A stretch of 64,000 nt of DNA from CAG-557 sp045540315 (GTDB lineage: Bacteria > Bacillota > Clostridia > Oscillospirales > Acutalibacteraceae), in NCBI GenBank assembly GCA_045540315.1, contig JAZQHA010000065.1, positions 1-64,000 of the forward strand. Reading direction: 5' to 3'. A program made the translations under genes and the position numbers. The notes beneath the pieces were generated by a model that ran no database searches, had not been told where the DNA came from, and saw nothing but the letters and a program-made list of their open reading frames with translations. Positions within the stretch are counted from its first letter, which is position 1. Every line of letters starts with the position of its first letter. Shown here piece after piece: positions 1 to 7,789 of this stretch.

Positions 1-87
1 TCGGGCGGGGGCGAAGCCCCCTTGGGGCGGCCCCGCGCCTCCCGGCGCCGTGGTGGTACAGCATAGCAGTATGTGAGGGGCACTCCC
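1..87 (+). repeat. cloverleaf element, copy A (5' part outside window)
   Basis: This is the 3' portion of the interspersed element found throughout the window. The closing arm of the outer stem (GCGCCTCCCGGCGCC, one base off the usual CTCGCGG) is followed by a GC-poor spacer and the terminal repeat GGGGCACTCCC at 77-87. The start of the element lies outside the window. The hairpin 3 region at 5-30 is degenerate. Confidence 0.7.
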
Positions 88-96
88 AAACGCGAG

Positions 97-122
97 AAGG
101 GACTTATCAAGTCCCTTTTTTT
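97..122 (+). terminator. Rho-independent terminator upstream of rbgA
   Basis: The arms AAGGGACTT and AAGTCCCTT flank a three-base loop and run into seven T residues. It probably ends the transcript of a gene outside the window; rplS is the usual left neighbour of rbgA in Firmicutes. Confidence 0.8.
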
Positions 123-162
123 GTGATATTATATGCGTAGATAAAATAAGGAGGGATATTAT

Positions 163-1017
163 ATGAGCGAAATGCAGTCGATTCAATGGTTTCCAGGTCA
201 TATGACTAAAGCTAAAAGAAAAATTGCTGAAAATTTAAAACTCATTGACGTAGTTGCGGAAATTGTCGATGCGAGAGTCCCTCAAAGTAGCCGCAACCCT
301 GATTTTGATGAGTTATTTTCGAGTAAACCTCGACTTATAATTTTGAATAAATCTGATATAGCAGACCCGCAAAAAACGAAGGATTGGGTTAATTTTTATA
401 ATGATGAAGGTTATCATGCCGTTTCGGTGGAGTGTGCTTCTGGCAAGGGTCTTAATAATTTCAACTCGACCGTGAGGAATATTCTAAAGGATAAAATTGA
501 AAACGCTAAGCTCAAGGGTATCAAAAAGACGGTACGTGTGATGATTGTGGGTATTCCGAATGTGGGAAAATCGTCGCTTATTAATAGGCTCTCGAAGGGT
601 AAAAAGGCCAAAGTGGAGGATAGACCTGGTGTAACACGTGGAAATCAATGGTTTACAGTTGCGGATGGTATCGAGGTGCTTGATACCCCAGGGGTATTGT
701 GGCCAAAGTTTGACGACATGAACGTGGGAGAAAAGCTTGCTTTTACTGGCGCCATAAAAGATCAAATTGTGGATACAGAGCAGTTGGCAACTCGTCTGTT
801 GGAGTATCTACGTTTTGAGTATGCAGAGAACTTAATTGAGCGTTACAAGCTTATGGGGCACGACGTAGAGAATATTTCTCCGTTGGAGCTTTTACGGCTC
901 ATTGGAAAAAAGCGTGGTATGTTGATTTCTGGCGGAGAAATAGACACAGAACGTGCGGCGATAATGGTTTTAGACGAGTTTAGAAGCGCTAAGTTGGGAC
1001 GTATAACGTTGGATTAA
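163..1017 (+). CDS. rbgA: ribosome biogenesis GTPase RbgA (YlqF)
   Basis: A cytoplasmic GTPase needed for late 50S subunit assembly. The 284-residue protein has the circularly permuted G-motif order typical of the YlqF/YawG family: NKSD (G4) at residues 62-65 comes before the P-loop GIPNVGKSS at 130-138 and DTPG (G3) at 174-177. The N-terminal WFPGHM motif is also characteristic. The ATG is preceded by AGGAGG at ideal spacing. It leads the rbgA-rnhB-yraN block, a common Firmicutes order, with 24 bases before rnhB. Length is normal for the family. Confidence 0.96.
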   Translation: MSEMQSIQWFPGHMTKAKRKIAENLKLIDVVAEIVDARVPQSSRNPDFDELFSSKPRLIILNKSDIADPQKTKDWVNFYNDEGYHAVSVECASGKGLNNFNSTVRNILKDKIENAKLKGIKKTVRVMIVGIPNVGKSSLINRLSKGKKAKVEDRPGVTRGNQWFTVADGIEVLDTPGVLWPKFDDMNVGEKLAFTGAIKDQIVDTEQLATRLLEYLRFEYAENLIERYKLMGHDVENISPLELLRLIGKKRGMLISGGEIDTERAAIMVLDEFRSAKLGRITLD

Positions 1018-1041
1018 TTTTTTATTTTAGGAGCAAAATTT

Positions 1042-1656
1042 TTGATGTTAGAGAAAGACTGGTTTTTATACGAAAAGGCAGCAAATTGCGATGGTTACAA
1101 GGTCGTCTGTGGTGTGGATGAAGCGGGAAGAGGTCCACTGGCTGGGCCTGTTTTTGCGGCAGCTGTGGTTTTGCCTTCAAATGTGATGATTGAGGGTCTT
1201 AATGACTCGAAGAAGTTGAGTGAGAAAAAACGAGAGCTTTTATACGATGAAATTAAGGCTAAGGCGTTGGCGCATTGCATTGCCTTTGCCTTCGAGAAGG
1301 AAATCGATGAGCTCAACATTTTAAGAGCAACTTTTTTGGCTATGCGTCGTGCCATTGATGGTTTAGCTGTAAAGCCAGATTTTGCTTTGATTGATGGAAA
1401 TAGATTGCCGGAACTAAATATTCCAGCAAAAGCTATTATAAAAGGAGACTCATTGTCGGCCTCGATTGCAGCAGCTTCGATTTTGGCGAAAGTCGAGAGA
1501 GACAGATTAATGAAAAAGTTAAGCGAAAAATACCCAGAGTATAGCTTCGAGAAGCACAAAGGCTATGGGACAAAATTACACGTTGATTTGCTAAAAAAAT
1601 ATGGACCTTCGGAGATACATAGAAGAAGTTTCCTTAAGAAAATTTTAGGTGAATAA
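1042..1656 (+). CDS. rnhB: ribonuclease HII
   Basis: Cleaves the RNA strand of RNA-DNA hybrids and removes misincorporated ribonucleotides. The catalytic D26-E27 pair lies in the CGVDEAGRGPLAG motif, a second Asp is at D118 (ALIDGN), and DSKKLSEKKRE is the conserved type 2 RNase H stretch. Length (204 aa) is normal. The start is either TTG at 1042 or the adjacent ATG at 1045; AGGAG at 1029-1033 sits 8 or 11 bases away, so both are acceptable. It ends 2 bases before the GTG of yraN, which suggests translational coupling. Confidence 0.95.
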   Translation: MMLEKDWFLYEKAANCDGYKVVCGVDEAGRGPLAGPVFAAAVVLPSNVMIEGLNDSKKLSEKKRELLYDEIKAKALAHCIAFAFEKEIDELNILRATFLAMRRAIDGLAVKPDFALIDGNRLPELNIPAKAIIKGDSLSASIAAASILAKVERDRLMKKLSEKYPEYSFEKHKGYGTKLHVDLLKKYGPSEIHRRSFLKKILGE

Positions 1657-1658
1657 CG

Positions 1659-2045
1659 GTGCACATTAATCAAAAAATAGGAAAACTCGGTGAGGATAGA
1701 GCGGCAAAGTTTCTTGTTGCGCAAGGGTGTCAAATCGTGGCACGAAATTATCACAGCCGATTTGGAGAAGTTGACATAATCGCGAAAAATGAAAAAAATA
1801 TTATCTTTGTTGAGGTGAAAACTCGAGAAAAAGATACAAAGTTTTCGGCGAAAGAAGCTGTCGATGCGTCTAAGCAAAGGCGACTTGCACAAACGGCGAT
1901 GATATATTTATCCGAGCATGACGTGAACTTGCAGCCGAGATTCGATGTGATTGAAGTTTTGGTTGAGAAAAAAACTAACTCAATTTTAGCGGTAAACCAT
2001 ATCGAGAACGCTTTTGGGGGAGTCGATTTTTATGAAGCTTTTTGA
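1659..2045 (+). CDS. yraN: YraN/UPF0102 family nuclease-fold protein
   Basis: A 128-residue UPF0102 protein with a restriction-endonuclease-like fold. The PD-(D/E)XK-type residues are visible as E37-x-D39 and E52-V-K54 (FGEVDI, FVEVKTRE). Its function is not firmly established; it commonly sits next to rnhB. It starts at a GTG 2 bases after the rnhB stop. The last 14 bases overlap an out-of-frame ATG (2032) that reads MKLFDLHCAIL and stops. That peptide closely matches the start of the dipeptidase further on, so the dipeptidase gene probably once overlapped yraN. Confidence 0.9.
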   Translation: MHINQKIGKLGEDRAAKFLVAQGCQIVARNYHSRFGEVDIIAKNEKNIIFVEVKTREKDTKFSAKEAVDASKQRRLAQTAMIYLSEHDVNLQPRFDVIEVLVEKKTNSILAVNHIENAFGGVDFYEAF

Positions 2046-2066
2046 CTTGCACTGTGCTATCTTGTA
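2019..2066 (+). repeat. 48-bp direct repeat, left copy (relic start of dipeptidase gene)
   Basis: This stretch matches 2237-2284 at 40 of 48 positions by eye. Both copies hold a GGAGT ribosome-binding segment, an ATG and codons for MK(L/I)FDLHC. The left copy ends in a stop codon (2065-2067) where it meets the inserted element. The two copies bracket copy B exactly, which suggests they arose with the insertion. Confidence 0.75.
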
Positions 2067-2236
2067 GCCCGATGTTTTACCTAGCCCGCTGCGGCCGCGA
2101 GGCCAAAGAAAATAAAAGTTTTATTTTCTTTGTAGACCCAGGCTCAACAAAGTTGAGCCTGGGTCTGGCCGAATGTCCATTTTGACATTCGGCGCCTCGC
2201 GGCGCCGCGCAGATGGTATAGTCAAGATTCGATTTA
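2067..2236 (+). repeat. cloverleaf element, copy B
   Basis: The outer stem is GCCGCGAGGCC paired with GGCGCCTCGCGGC. Hairpin 1 is an AAAGAAAATAAAA/TTTTATTTTCTTT stem. Hairpin 2 is a GACCCAGGCTCAAC/GTTGAGCCTGGGTC stem with loop AAA. Hairpin 3 has GCCGAATGTC/GACATTCGGC arms. The terminal inverted repeats are eroded. It separates yraN from the dipeptidase gene and lies between two copies of a 48-bp direct repeat. Confidence 0.85.
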
Positions 2237-2249
2237 GGAGTTGATATTT

Positions 2250-3182
2250 ATGAAAATTTTTGATTTGCACTGTGACACCTTGTATCGAGCGCTGGATGAA
2301 AATGGTAGTATAGTCGACAATGATTATCACTTATCGGTAAAGAGAGGAAAGAGATATCAAGGCTGGGCACAATGCTTTGCTGTGTGGATACCTGATGAAT
2401 GCCGAAAGAATAAGGCGTTTGAGCTTTTTAAGTGTGCGAAGAAAAAGCTAGATGAGGAGATAAGTAAAAACGCAGATTTAATAAGTCAGTGTAGAGGAGC
2501 AGGGGACATACAAGAGGCAGTAGAAAGGCATCAATGCGCAGCGATTTTGACTGTTGAGGGTGGCGCGGCGCTGGCGGGTGAGCTAAAAAATCTTGATTAC
2601 TTGAGCGAATGCGGCGTAAAGATGATGACTCTGACCTGGAACGACCACTGTGAGATTGGTGGAGGTTCTCTTGCGGCAGAGCCAAATGGTATCACAGCGT
2701 TTGGAAAAAGCGTTGTGCGGCGCATGGAGGAGCTGTCGATGGCGATTGATATTTCTCACGCGAGTGACGCGCTATTTTATGATGTTGCAGCCGAGGTAAG
2801 AGCACCGCTGGTGGCAAGCCATTCGAATTCGCGCGTGGTTTGCAAGCATCGAAGAAACCTTACTGATGAGCAATTTGATATTATTAATTCGAGGCAAGGC
2901 TTAGTGGGGCTTAATTTTGCACGCGACTTTTTACGCGAAGATGGCGCTGCAACATCGGATGACATTATTAAGCATGCTGACTATTTTTTATCGCGCGCAG
3001 GGGAGAAGAGCGTATGTTTGGGAACGGATTTTGACGGTACTGATATGCCAGATGGCATCGCTGGTATTGAGTCGATGGAGCGCTTGTATGAGTTGTTTTT
3101 GCGGCATAATTACAGCGAAAGTTTAGTAGATGATATATTTTTTAACAACGCATTTAAATTTTTTGAAAGGCTTGGGACGTAG
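2250..3182 (+). CDS. membrane-type dipeptidase, peptidase family M19
   Basis: A zinc-dependent dipeptidase (renal dipeptidase family) that hydrolyses dipeptides. Metal ligands are visible: H7 and D9 in FDLHCDT, E103 in LTVEGG, a downstream HSNSR segment and LGTDFDG near the C terminus. Length is 310 aa from the chosen start. ATG 2250 is preferred over TTG 2241 because AGGAG at 2236-2240 is correctly placed and a paralogous relic of the same start exists at 2032. There is no signal peptide, so a cytoplasmic location is likely. The next gene follows after 14 bases. Confidence 0.9.
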   Translation: MKIFDLHCDTLYRALDENGSIVDNDYHLSVKRGKRYQGWAQCFAVWIPDECRKNKAFELFKCAKKKLDEEISKNADLISQCRGAGDIQEAVERHQCAAILTVEGGAALAGELKNLDYLSECGVKMMTLTWNDHCEIGGGSLAAEPNGITAFGKSVVRRMEELSMAIDISHASDALFYDVAAEVRAPLVASHSNSRVVCKHRRNLTDEQFDIINSRQGLVGLNFARDFLREDGAATSDDIIKHADYFLSRAGEKSVCLGTDFDGTDMPDGIAGIESMERLYELFLRHNYSESLVDDIFFNNAFKFFERLGT

Positions 3183-3196
3183 AAAAGGAGGTAAAA

Positions 3197-3886
3197 ATGG
3201 CGCTTTATGCGATAGCAGATTTACATTTGTCTTTAGGGACTAACAAGCCGATGGATATTTTCGGTGGCTGGGACAATTACGTTGAGCGGCTTGAAGAAAA
3301 TTGGAGAAACACCGTAAAAAACGATGATACCGTTGTAGTTGCAGGAGATATTTCTTGGGCAATGCGATTAGAGCAAGTTTTTAAGGATTTTTCGTTTATT
3401 GAGGCACTTCCAGGTAAGAAAATTTTCCTCAAGGGTAACCATGATTATTGGTGGTCGACTCGTAAAAAAATTGAGGATTATCTGCTTGCAAATGATTTTA
3501 AGTCCATCTCAATATTGTTTAATTCTGCTGAAGTAGCGGGCAACTTTGCTATTTGCGGAACTAGAGGCTGGTCATATGATTGCAGCTCGCAGGAAGACAT
3601 AAAAATTTTAAATCGAGAAGTGGGTCGCTTGACGCTTTCTGTTGAGGAGGCAAAAAAAACAGGTCTAGAGGTAGTTGCGTTTTTGCATTACCCTCCGGTA
3701 TTTGCGGGTTATGAGTGCACCGAGATATTAAATGTTTTGCAAAAGTATGACATTAAAAAATGTTACTATGGACACCTTCATGGAAAACAAGTAGCAAGAA
3801 AAGCTATAACAGGAATGTACAAGGGAATAAATTTTCAGATGATATCCAGTGATCAGGTTGGCTTTCAACCAGTTCAAGTTTTATAA
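3197..3886 (+). CDS. calcineurin-like metallophosphoesterase
   Basis: A 229-residue phosphoesterase with the full metal-binding set: D-x-H (ADLHL), GDISW, GNHDYWW, a lone His (FLHYPP) and GHLHG. The substrate cannot be told from sequence. The family is often annotated as YmdB-like or serine/threonine phosphatase-like in Clostridia. Translation starts behind a strong AAAGGAGG. It follows the dipeptidase by 14 bases and is probably cotranscribed with it. A separate promoter for tig follows. Confidence 0.88.
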   Translation: MALYAIADLHLSLGTNKPMDIFGGWDNYVERLEENWRNTVKNDDTVVVAGDISWAMRLEQVFKDFSFIEALPGKKIFLKGNHDYWWSTRKKIEDYLLANDFKSISILFNSAEVAGNFAICGTRGWSYDCSSQEDIKILNREVGRLTLSVEEAKKTGLEVVAFLHYPPVFAGYECTEILNVLQKYDIKKCYYGHLHGKQVARKAITGMYKGINFQMISSDQVGFQPVQVL

Positions 3887-3933
3887 AAGTCTATTTTGAC
3901 CGCAGAAGGGTAGAAAAAATTTTTTATTTATGG

Positions 3934-3939
3934 TATAAT
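3934..3939 (+). promoter_or_regulatory. extended -10 promoter for tig
   Basis: TGG-TATAAT is an extended -10 box located 35 bases before the tig start codon. No good -35 is present at the normal distance (TAGAAA at 3911-3916), which fits an extended -10 promoter. Confidence 0.6.
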
Positions 3940-3973
3940 TATAAAGATATTTACATTTTTTCAGGAGGATAAA

Positions 3974-5254
3974 ATGAATTTAAAATCGTCAAACAAAGTC
4001 GAAACAAATCGTTATGAATTAGAGGTTGAAATTAGCGCAGAAGAATTTGAAAAAGCTGTAAATCGTGCATTTAAAAAGAATGTAAAAAAAATCTCGATTC
4101 CAGGTTTTCGTAAAGGTAAAGCACCAAGAGCTTTCATCGAGAAATACTATGGAGAAAATGTCTTTTATGAAGAAGCGATTAATGATATTTATCCAAGTGC
4201 TTTGCAAGAAGCTATTGACGAAGCAGGCCTTGAGGTAATTAATGATAAAATTGATTTTGATGTAGTAAGGCTTGGTAAGGACGGCTTTGAGTTTAAAGCG
4301 GTCGTTACGGTTAAACCAGAGGTTGAAATTTCTGGCTATAAGGGTATTGAGGTTACGCATAAAGCCGTTGAAGTTACTGAGGACGACGTAAATAAAGAAA
4401 TTGAGCGTGTCCGGGAAAGAAATTCTCGTCTTGTTACAATTGAGGATAGAACTGCTCAAGATGGGGACACCGTTGTTTTTGACTTTAAAGGTTTTGTCGA
4501 CGGAGAAGCTTTTGCTGGCGGAGAGGCCGAAAATTATAGCTTAAAGCTTGGAAGTGGCCAATTTATTCCGGGATTTGAAGACCAAATGGTTGGACACAAT
4601 TCGGGCGAAGAGTTCGACGTTAATGTTACTTTCCCAGAAGTGTATCAAGAGGCTTCTTTAGCTGGTAAGCCGGCGGTATTTAAAATTAAGTTGCATGAGA
4701 TTAAAAATCGTGAGTTGCCAGAACTTGACGATGAATTCGTGAAAGATGTTAGCGAGTTCGATACTTTAGCTGAGTATAAAGAGTCCATTAAAAAGCAGCT
4801 CTTGGACCTTAAAACAAGAGAGGCTGATATGGATGCCGATGATGAAATGATAGACAAAGTGGTTGAGCTTTTACAAGCAGAAATTCCAGAAGCTATGTTT
4901 AAGAACAAGCTGGAGGAAATGATGCAGGAATTTGCATATAAGTTGCAGGCACAAGGTTTAACTCTTGACTCATATCAAAAATATACTGGCATGGATAACA
5001 ATGCTTTTAAGGCTCAGTTTAGACCTCAGGCAGAGCGTCAAGTAAAATTACGTTTGGCCTTGGATAAAATTGCAGAAATCGAAAATCTTGCAGCAACACA
5101 AGAAGAAATTGATGAAAAATATAGAACTTTTGCAGAACAGTATAAAGTGGATGCTGAAAAAGTAAAACAGTTTATCAATGAAAAGGACCTTTTAAAGGAT
5201 ATTGCTGCAGAAAAAGCTGTGGATTTCTTGCGTGAACATCGTGTAAACAAATAA
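3974..5254 (+). CDS. tig: trigger factor, ribosome-associated chaperone and peptidyl-prolyl isomerase
   Basis: Binds the ribosomal exit tunnel and holds nascent chains. At 426 aa it has all three domains. The N-terminal ribosome-binding domain carries the signature GFRKGKAP. A FKBP-type isomerase domain spans roughly residues 150-245, with VDGEAFAGG and GSGQFIPGFEDQ. A long helical C-terminal chaperone domain follows. A strong AGGAGG precedes the ATG. The order tig-clpP-clpX is standard in Firmicutes. Here a remnant of the cloverleaf element lies between tig and clpP. Confidence 0.97.
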   Translation: MNLKSSNKVETNRYELEVEISAEEFEKAVNRAFKKNVKKISIPGFRKGKAPRAFIEKYYGENVFYEEAINDIYPSALQEAIDEAGLEVINDKIDFDVVRLGKDGFEFKAVVTVKPEVEISGYKGIEVTHKAVEVTEDDVNKEIERVRERNSRLVTIEDRTAQDGDTVVFDFKGFVDGEAFAGGEAENYSLKLGSGQFIPGFEDQMVGHNSGEEFDVNVTFPEVYQEASLAGKPAVFKIKLHEIKNRELPELDDEFVKDVSEFDTLAEYKESIKKQLLDLKTREADMDADDEMIDKVVELLQAEIPEAMFKNKLEEMMQEFAYKLQAQGLTLDSYQKYTGMDNNAFKAQFRPQAERQVKLRLALDKIAEIENLAATQEEIDEKYRTFAEQYKVDAEKVKQFINEKDLLKDIAAEKAVDFLREHRVNK

Positions 5255-5264
5255 TTTAGCTAGA

Positions 5265-5335
5265 GTCATAATCAAAGGCCGCAGCAGCGCCGCGAGGCGC
5301 CGAATCTTAAGCCAAGATATCAAATAGGGTATTAT
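5265..5335 (-). repeat. cloverleaf element, copy C (internally deleted)
   Basis: Both ends of a minus-orientation copy are recognisable: ATCAAAGGCCGCAGCAGCGC and the outer stem GCCGCGAGGCGCCGAAT on the left, GATATCAAATAGGGT on the right. Hairpins 1 and 2 and one outer-stem arm are missing. It lies between tig and clpP. Confidence 0.75.
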
Positions 5336-5411
5336 CATAATTTATAAAGCCTGAATAAATCTGGTAAATGATGTTAATTCTTTAAAATGTATAGTTTATG
5401 GAGGGATTTCT

Positions 5412-6008
5412 TTGAGTAACGAAAAAATGATTTCGATACCTTACGTCGTGGAGCAAACTAGTCGTGGCGAGCGCTCATATGACATTTACTCGAGGTTGTT
5501 AAATGATAGAATTATTATGTTGACGGAGGAAGTTAACAATACGACTGCAAGTTTAATTGTGGCTCAAATGCTATACCTAGAGGGTCAAGATCCGTCAAAA
5601 GATATTTTCTTCTACATCAACAGCCCGGGCGGTTCAGTGACGGATGGTCTGTCAATTTACGATACGATGCAATACATTAAATGCGATGTATCAACGATTT
5701 GTATGGGGCTAGCTGCTAGCATGGGTGCATTTTTGTTGGCGGCTGGTGCCAAAGGAAAACGTTTTGCGCTGCCAAATAGCGACATCATGATCCATCAGCC
5801 AAGTGGTGGTGCAAAAGGTCAGGCTACTGATATTATGATTCATGCTGACCATATAATTCAGACGAAAAAACGTCTAAATACTATCCTGGCAGAGCGTACA
5901 GGACAGCCATTTGAGAAGGTAGCGCAAGATACAGAGCGCGACAACTTTATGACGGCTGACCAAGCTAAAGAGTATGGAATTGTCGATCAAGTTATTTATC
6001 AAAGATAG
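5412..6008 (+). CDS. clpP: ATP-dependent Clp protease proteolytic subunit
   Basis: The serine peptidase that forms the tetradecameric ClpP barrel and works with ClpX, encoded next. The catalytic triad is visible: S103 (AASMGAF), H128 (MIHQPSGG) and D177 (ERDNFM). The length of 198 aa is normal. The start codon is TTG at 5412, supported by GGAGGG 8 bases upstream and by the family N terminus. It ends 14 bases before clpX, so the two are expected to be cotranscribed. Confidence 0.97.
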   Translation: MSNEKMISIPYVVEQTSRGERSYDIYSRLLNDRIIMLTEEVNNTTASLIVAQMLYLEGQDPSKDIFFYINSPGGSVTDGLSIYDTMQYIKCDVSTICMGLAASMGAFLLAAGAKGKRFALPNSDIMIHQPSGGAKGQATDIMIHADHIIQTKKRLNTILAERTGQPFEKVAQDTERDNFMTADQAKEYGIVDQVIYQR

Positions 6009-6022
6009 GAATTGGTGATATT

Positions 6023-7360
6023 ATGTCAACTAAGAATGAAAATAGGGATAAAAATGTTTGTTGCTCGTTTTGCAATAAGCCACAGGAACAGGCAGCTAAG
6101 TTAATTGCTGGTCCCGGTGTCTACATTTGCGATGAGTGCATAACTTTATGCGTATCAATACTCGAAGATGAGCTTTTGAAAAATAGTAAGCATTTGATGG
6201 ATGCATCAGAGAAAGCTCAGAGTGAAGAAATTAATTTATTGCGGCCAAAAGAAATTAAGAAAATCCTCGACGATTATGTTATAGGTCAAGAGGAGGCAAA
6301 AATAGCCCTTTCTGTTGCGGTTTATAACCACTACAAGAGGATTTATTTCGGCAAAGAGGATGAAAACGATGTCGTCGAGCTAAAAAAGAGTAATGTTTTG
6401 CTTTTGGGACCAACCGGCGTAGGAAAAACACTTCTTGCACAGACTTTGGCCAAGGCTCTCAATGTTCCTTTTGCCATCGCCGATGCTACCACCTTAACTG
6501 AGGCCGGCTATGTTGGTGAGGATGTGGAGAATATTCTTCTCAGGTTAATTCAAGCAGCCGATTTTGACATCGAAAAAGCCGAGCGAGGCATTATTTATAT
6601 CGATGAACTGGACAAAATTGCCAGAAAGTCGGAAAATCCGTCAATAACTCGTGATGTTAGTGGTGAGGGTGTTCAGCAGGCACTCTTGAAAATTCTTGAG
6701 GGGACGGTTTCTAATGTGCCACCACAAGGCGGCAGAAAACATCCTCAACAAGAGTTTATTCGCATTGATACTTCTAATATTTTGTTTATTTGTGGCGGTG
6801 CCTTTGAGGGACTAGAAAAGGTCGTGGAGAAGAGAACTGGTTCGACTAGCATGGGCTTTGGTGCGGATATTAAAACTAAAAAAGAGCTCGACAAGACTCA
6901 CTGGATGAAAGATGTTGTGCCTCACGATTTGGTGAAGTTTGGCTTGATTCCAGAACTGGTTGGTCGGTTGCCGGTTATCACTTCGCTTAGTGGCCTCGAT
7001 AAGGAATCTCTTGTACGCATTCTAAAAGAGCCAAAAAATTCAATCTTAAAGCAATATAAAAAGTTGTTTGCGCTAGATCGTGTTGAACTAGATTTTGAAG
7101 AAAATGCTTTAGAGGCAGTAGCTCAAAAAGCCCTCGACAGGGAAACTGGTGCGAGAGGGTTGCGCGCTATCATGGAAGATATTTTGTCCAGCTTGATGTA
7201 CGAGGTGCCCGGTGACCACACTGTGGAAAAAGTTGTCATAACTGAGGATACAGTTAACAACAAAACTGAGGCGCAAATTATCCGCAATGAGGCTCGCGTG
7301 CCGTTTAATATTACGGTTAATAACATTGCTAATTCAAGTAAAAGAAGTTTTGTATCTTAA
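6023..7360 (+). CDS. clpX: ATP-dependent Clp protease ATP-binding subunit ClpX
   Basis: A hexameric AAA+ unfoldase that feeds substrates to ClpP. The N-terminal zinc-binding domain has C14/C17 and C36/C39 (CSFC, CDEC). The Walker A motif GPTGVGKT is at 129-136, Walker B is IIYIDELDK, and the C-terminal D2-small domain is intact. Length is 445 aa. Its position directly after clpP supports the assignment. The region after its stop holds a broken copy of the interspersed element. Confidence 0.97.
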   Translation: MSTKNENRDKNVCCSFCNKPQEQAAKLIAGPGVYICDECITLCVSILEDELLKNSKHLMDASEKAQSEEINLLRPKEIKKILDDYVIGQEEAKIALSVAVYNHYKRIYFGKEDENDVVELKKSNVLLLGPTGVGKTLLAQTLAKALNVPFAIADATTLTEAGYVGEDVENILLRLIQAADFDIEKAERGIIYIDELDKIARKSENPSITRDVSGEGVQQALLKILEGTVSNVPPQGGRKHPQQEFIRIDTSNILFICGGAFEGLEKVVEKRTGSTSMGFGADIKTKKELDKTHWMKDVVPHDLVKFGLIPELVGRLPVITSLSGLDKESLVRILKEPKNSILKQYKKLFALDRVELDFEENALEAVAQKALDRETGARGLRAIMEDILSSLMYEVPGDHTVEKVVITEDTVNNKTEAQIIRNEARVPFNITVNNIANSSKRSFVS

Positions 7361-7370
7361 CGTGGAAAAT

Positions 7371-7409
7371 GGATAGTGCGCGATCTAGCAATGGGCCGCC
7401 GCGAGGCGC
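7371..7409 (-). repeat. cloverleaf element, copy D (terminal remnant)
   Basis: The sequence starts GGATAGTGC and runs to GCCGCCGCGAGGCGC. It aligns with the left end of copy L (GGATAGTGCCCGCATC... to the outer stem), with several substitutions and a deletion of everything further in. It is an eroded fragment between clpX and a small membrane protein gene. Confidence 0.6.
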
Positions 7410-7516
7410 TACAAACAAGAGTGAAAGCTTCAATTGTTAATTTGGTAACTTACATGTTATGGCTGCAACGAAATGTTGTAGTCATTTCTGTTGAAAATTT
7501 GAACGGAGATGTTAAA

Positions 7517-7744
7517 ATGGATAAAAAGAACAGATTAAATTTATGTAAGATGATTTGTGGTATACTTATGATAATTTATGGCATATTTTTGTTTGTTTTT
7601 ATGCTTTCGACGAAAGAGCGTCCACTTTGGTTTAACATTTTAAAGCTGGTATACTTTATTATTGTTAATGTATTATTTTTGTATAATTGGCAAAAAGACA
7701 GAAAAGCAAAAAATGCAAAGTCAAAAAACAATGTAGAAGAGTAA
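7517..7744 (+). CDS. small membrane protein of unknown function
   Basis: A 75-residue protein. A charged N terminus (MDKKNRLNL) is followed by two hydrophobic segments at about residues 13-30 and 40-56. The tail is lysine-rich and hydrophilic. I do not recognise the family. The frame stays open upstream to a GTG at 7376, but that part runs through the repeat remnant. ATG 7517 has a GGAG site 8 bases away, so the shorter form is preferred. It lies between clpX and engB, where lon is often found in Firmicutes; no lon is present. Confidence 0.6.
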   Translation: MDKKNRLNLCKMICGILMIIYGIFLFVFMLSTKERPLWFNILKLVYFIIVNVLFLYNWQKDRKAKNAKSKNNVEE

Positions 7745-7789
7745 AAACTCCGCTATATGGTGTTTACATAAAGGATTAGTGTTTTCGGT

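Noticed and set aside
1095..1559. 154-residue minus-strand open frame
   Set aside because: Antisense to rnhB, which has complete catalytic motifs in the plus frame.
3896..3901. TTGACC as -35 for the tig promoter
   Set aside because: It is 32 bases from the -10 box, far beyond a usable spacing.
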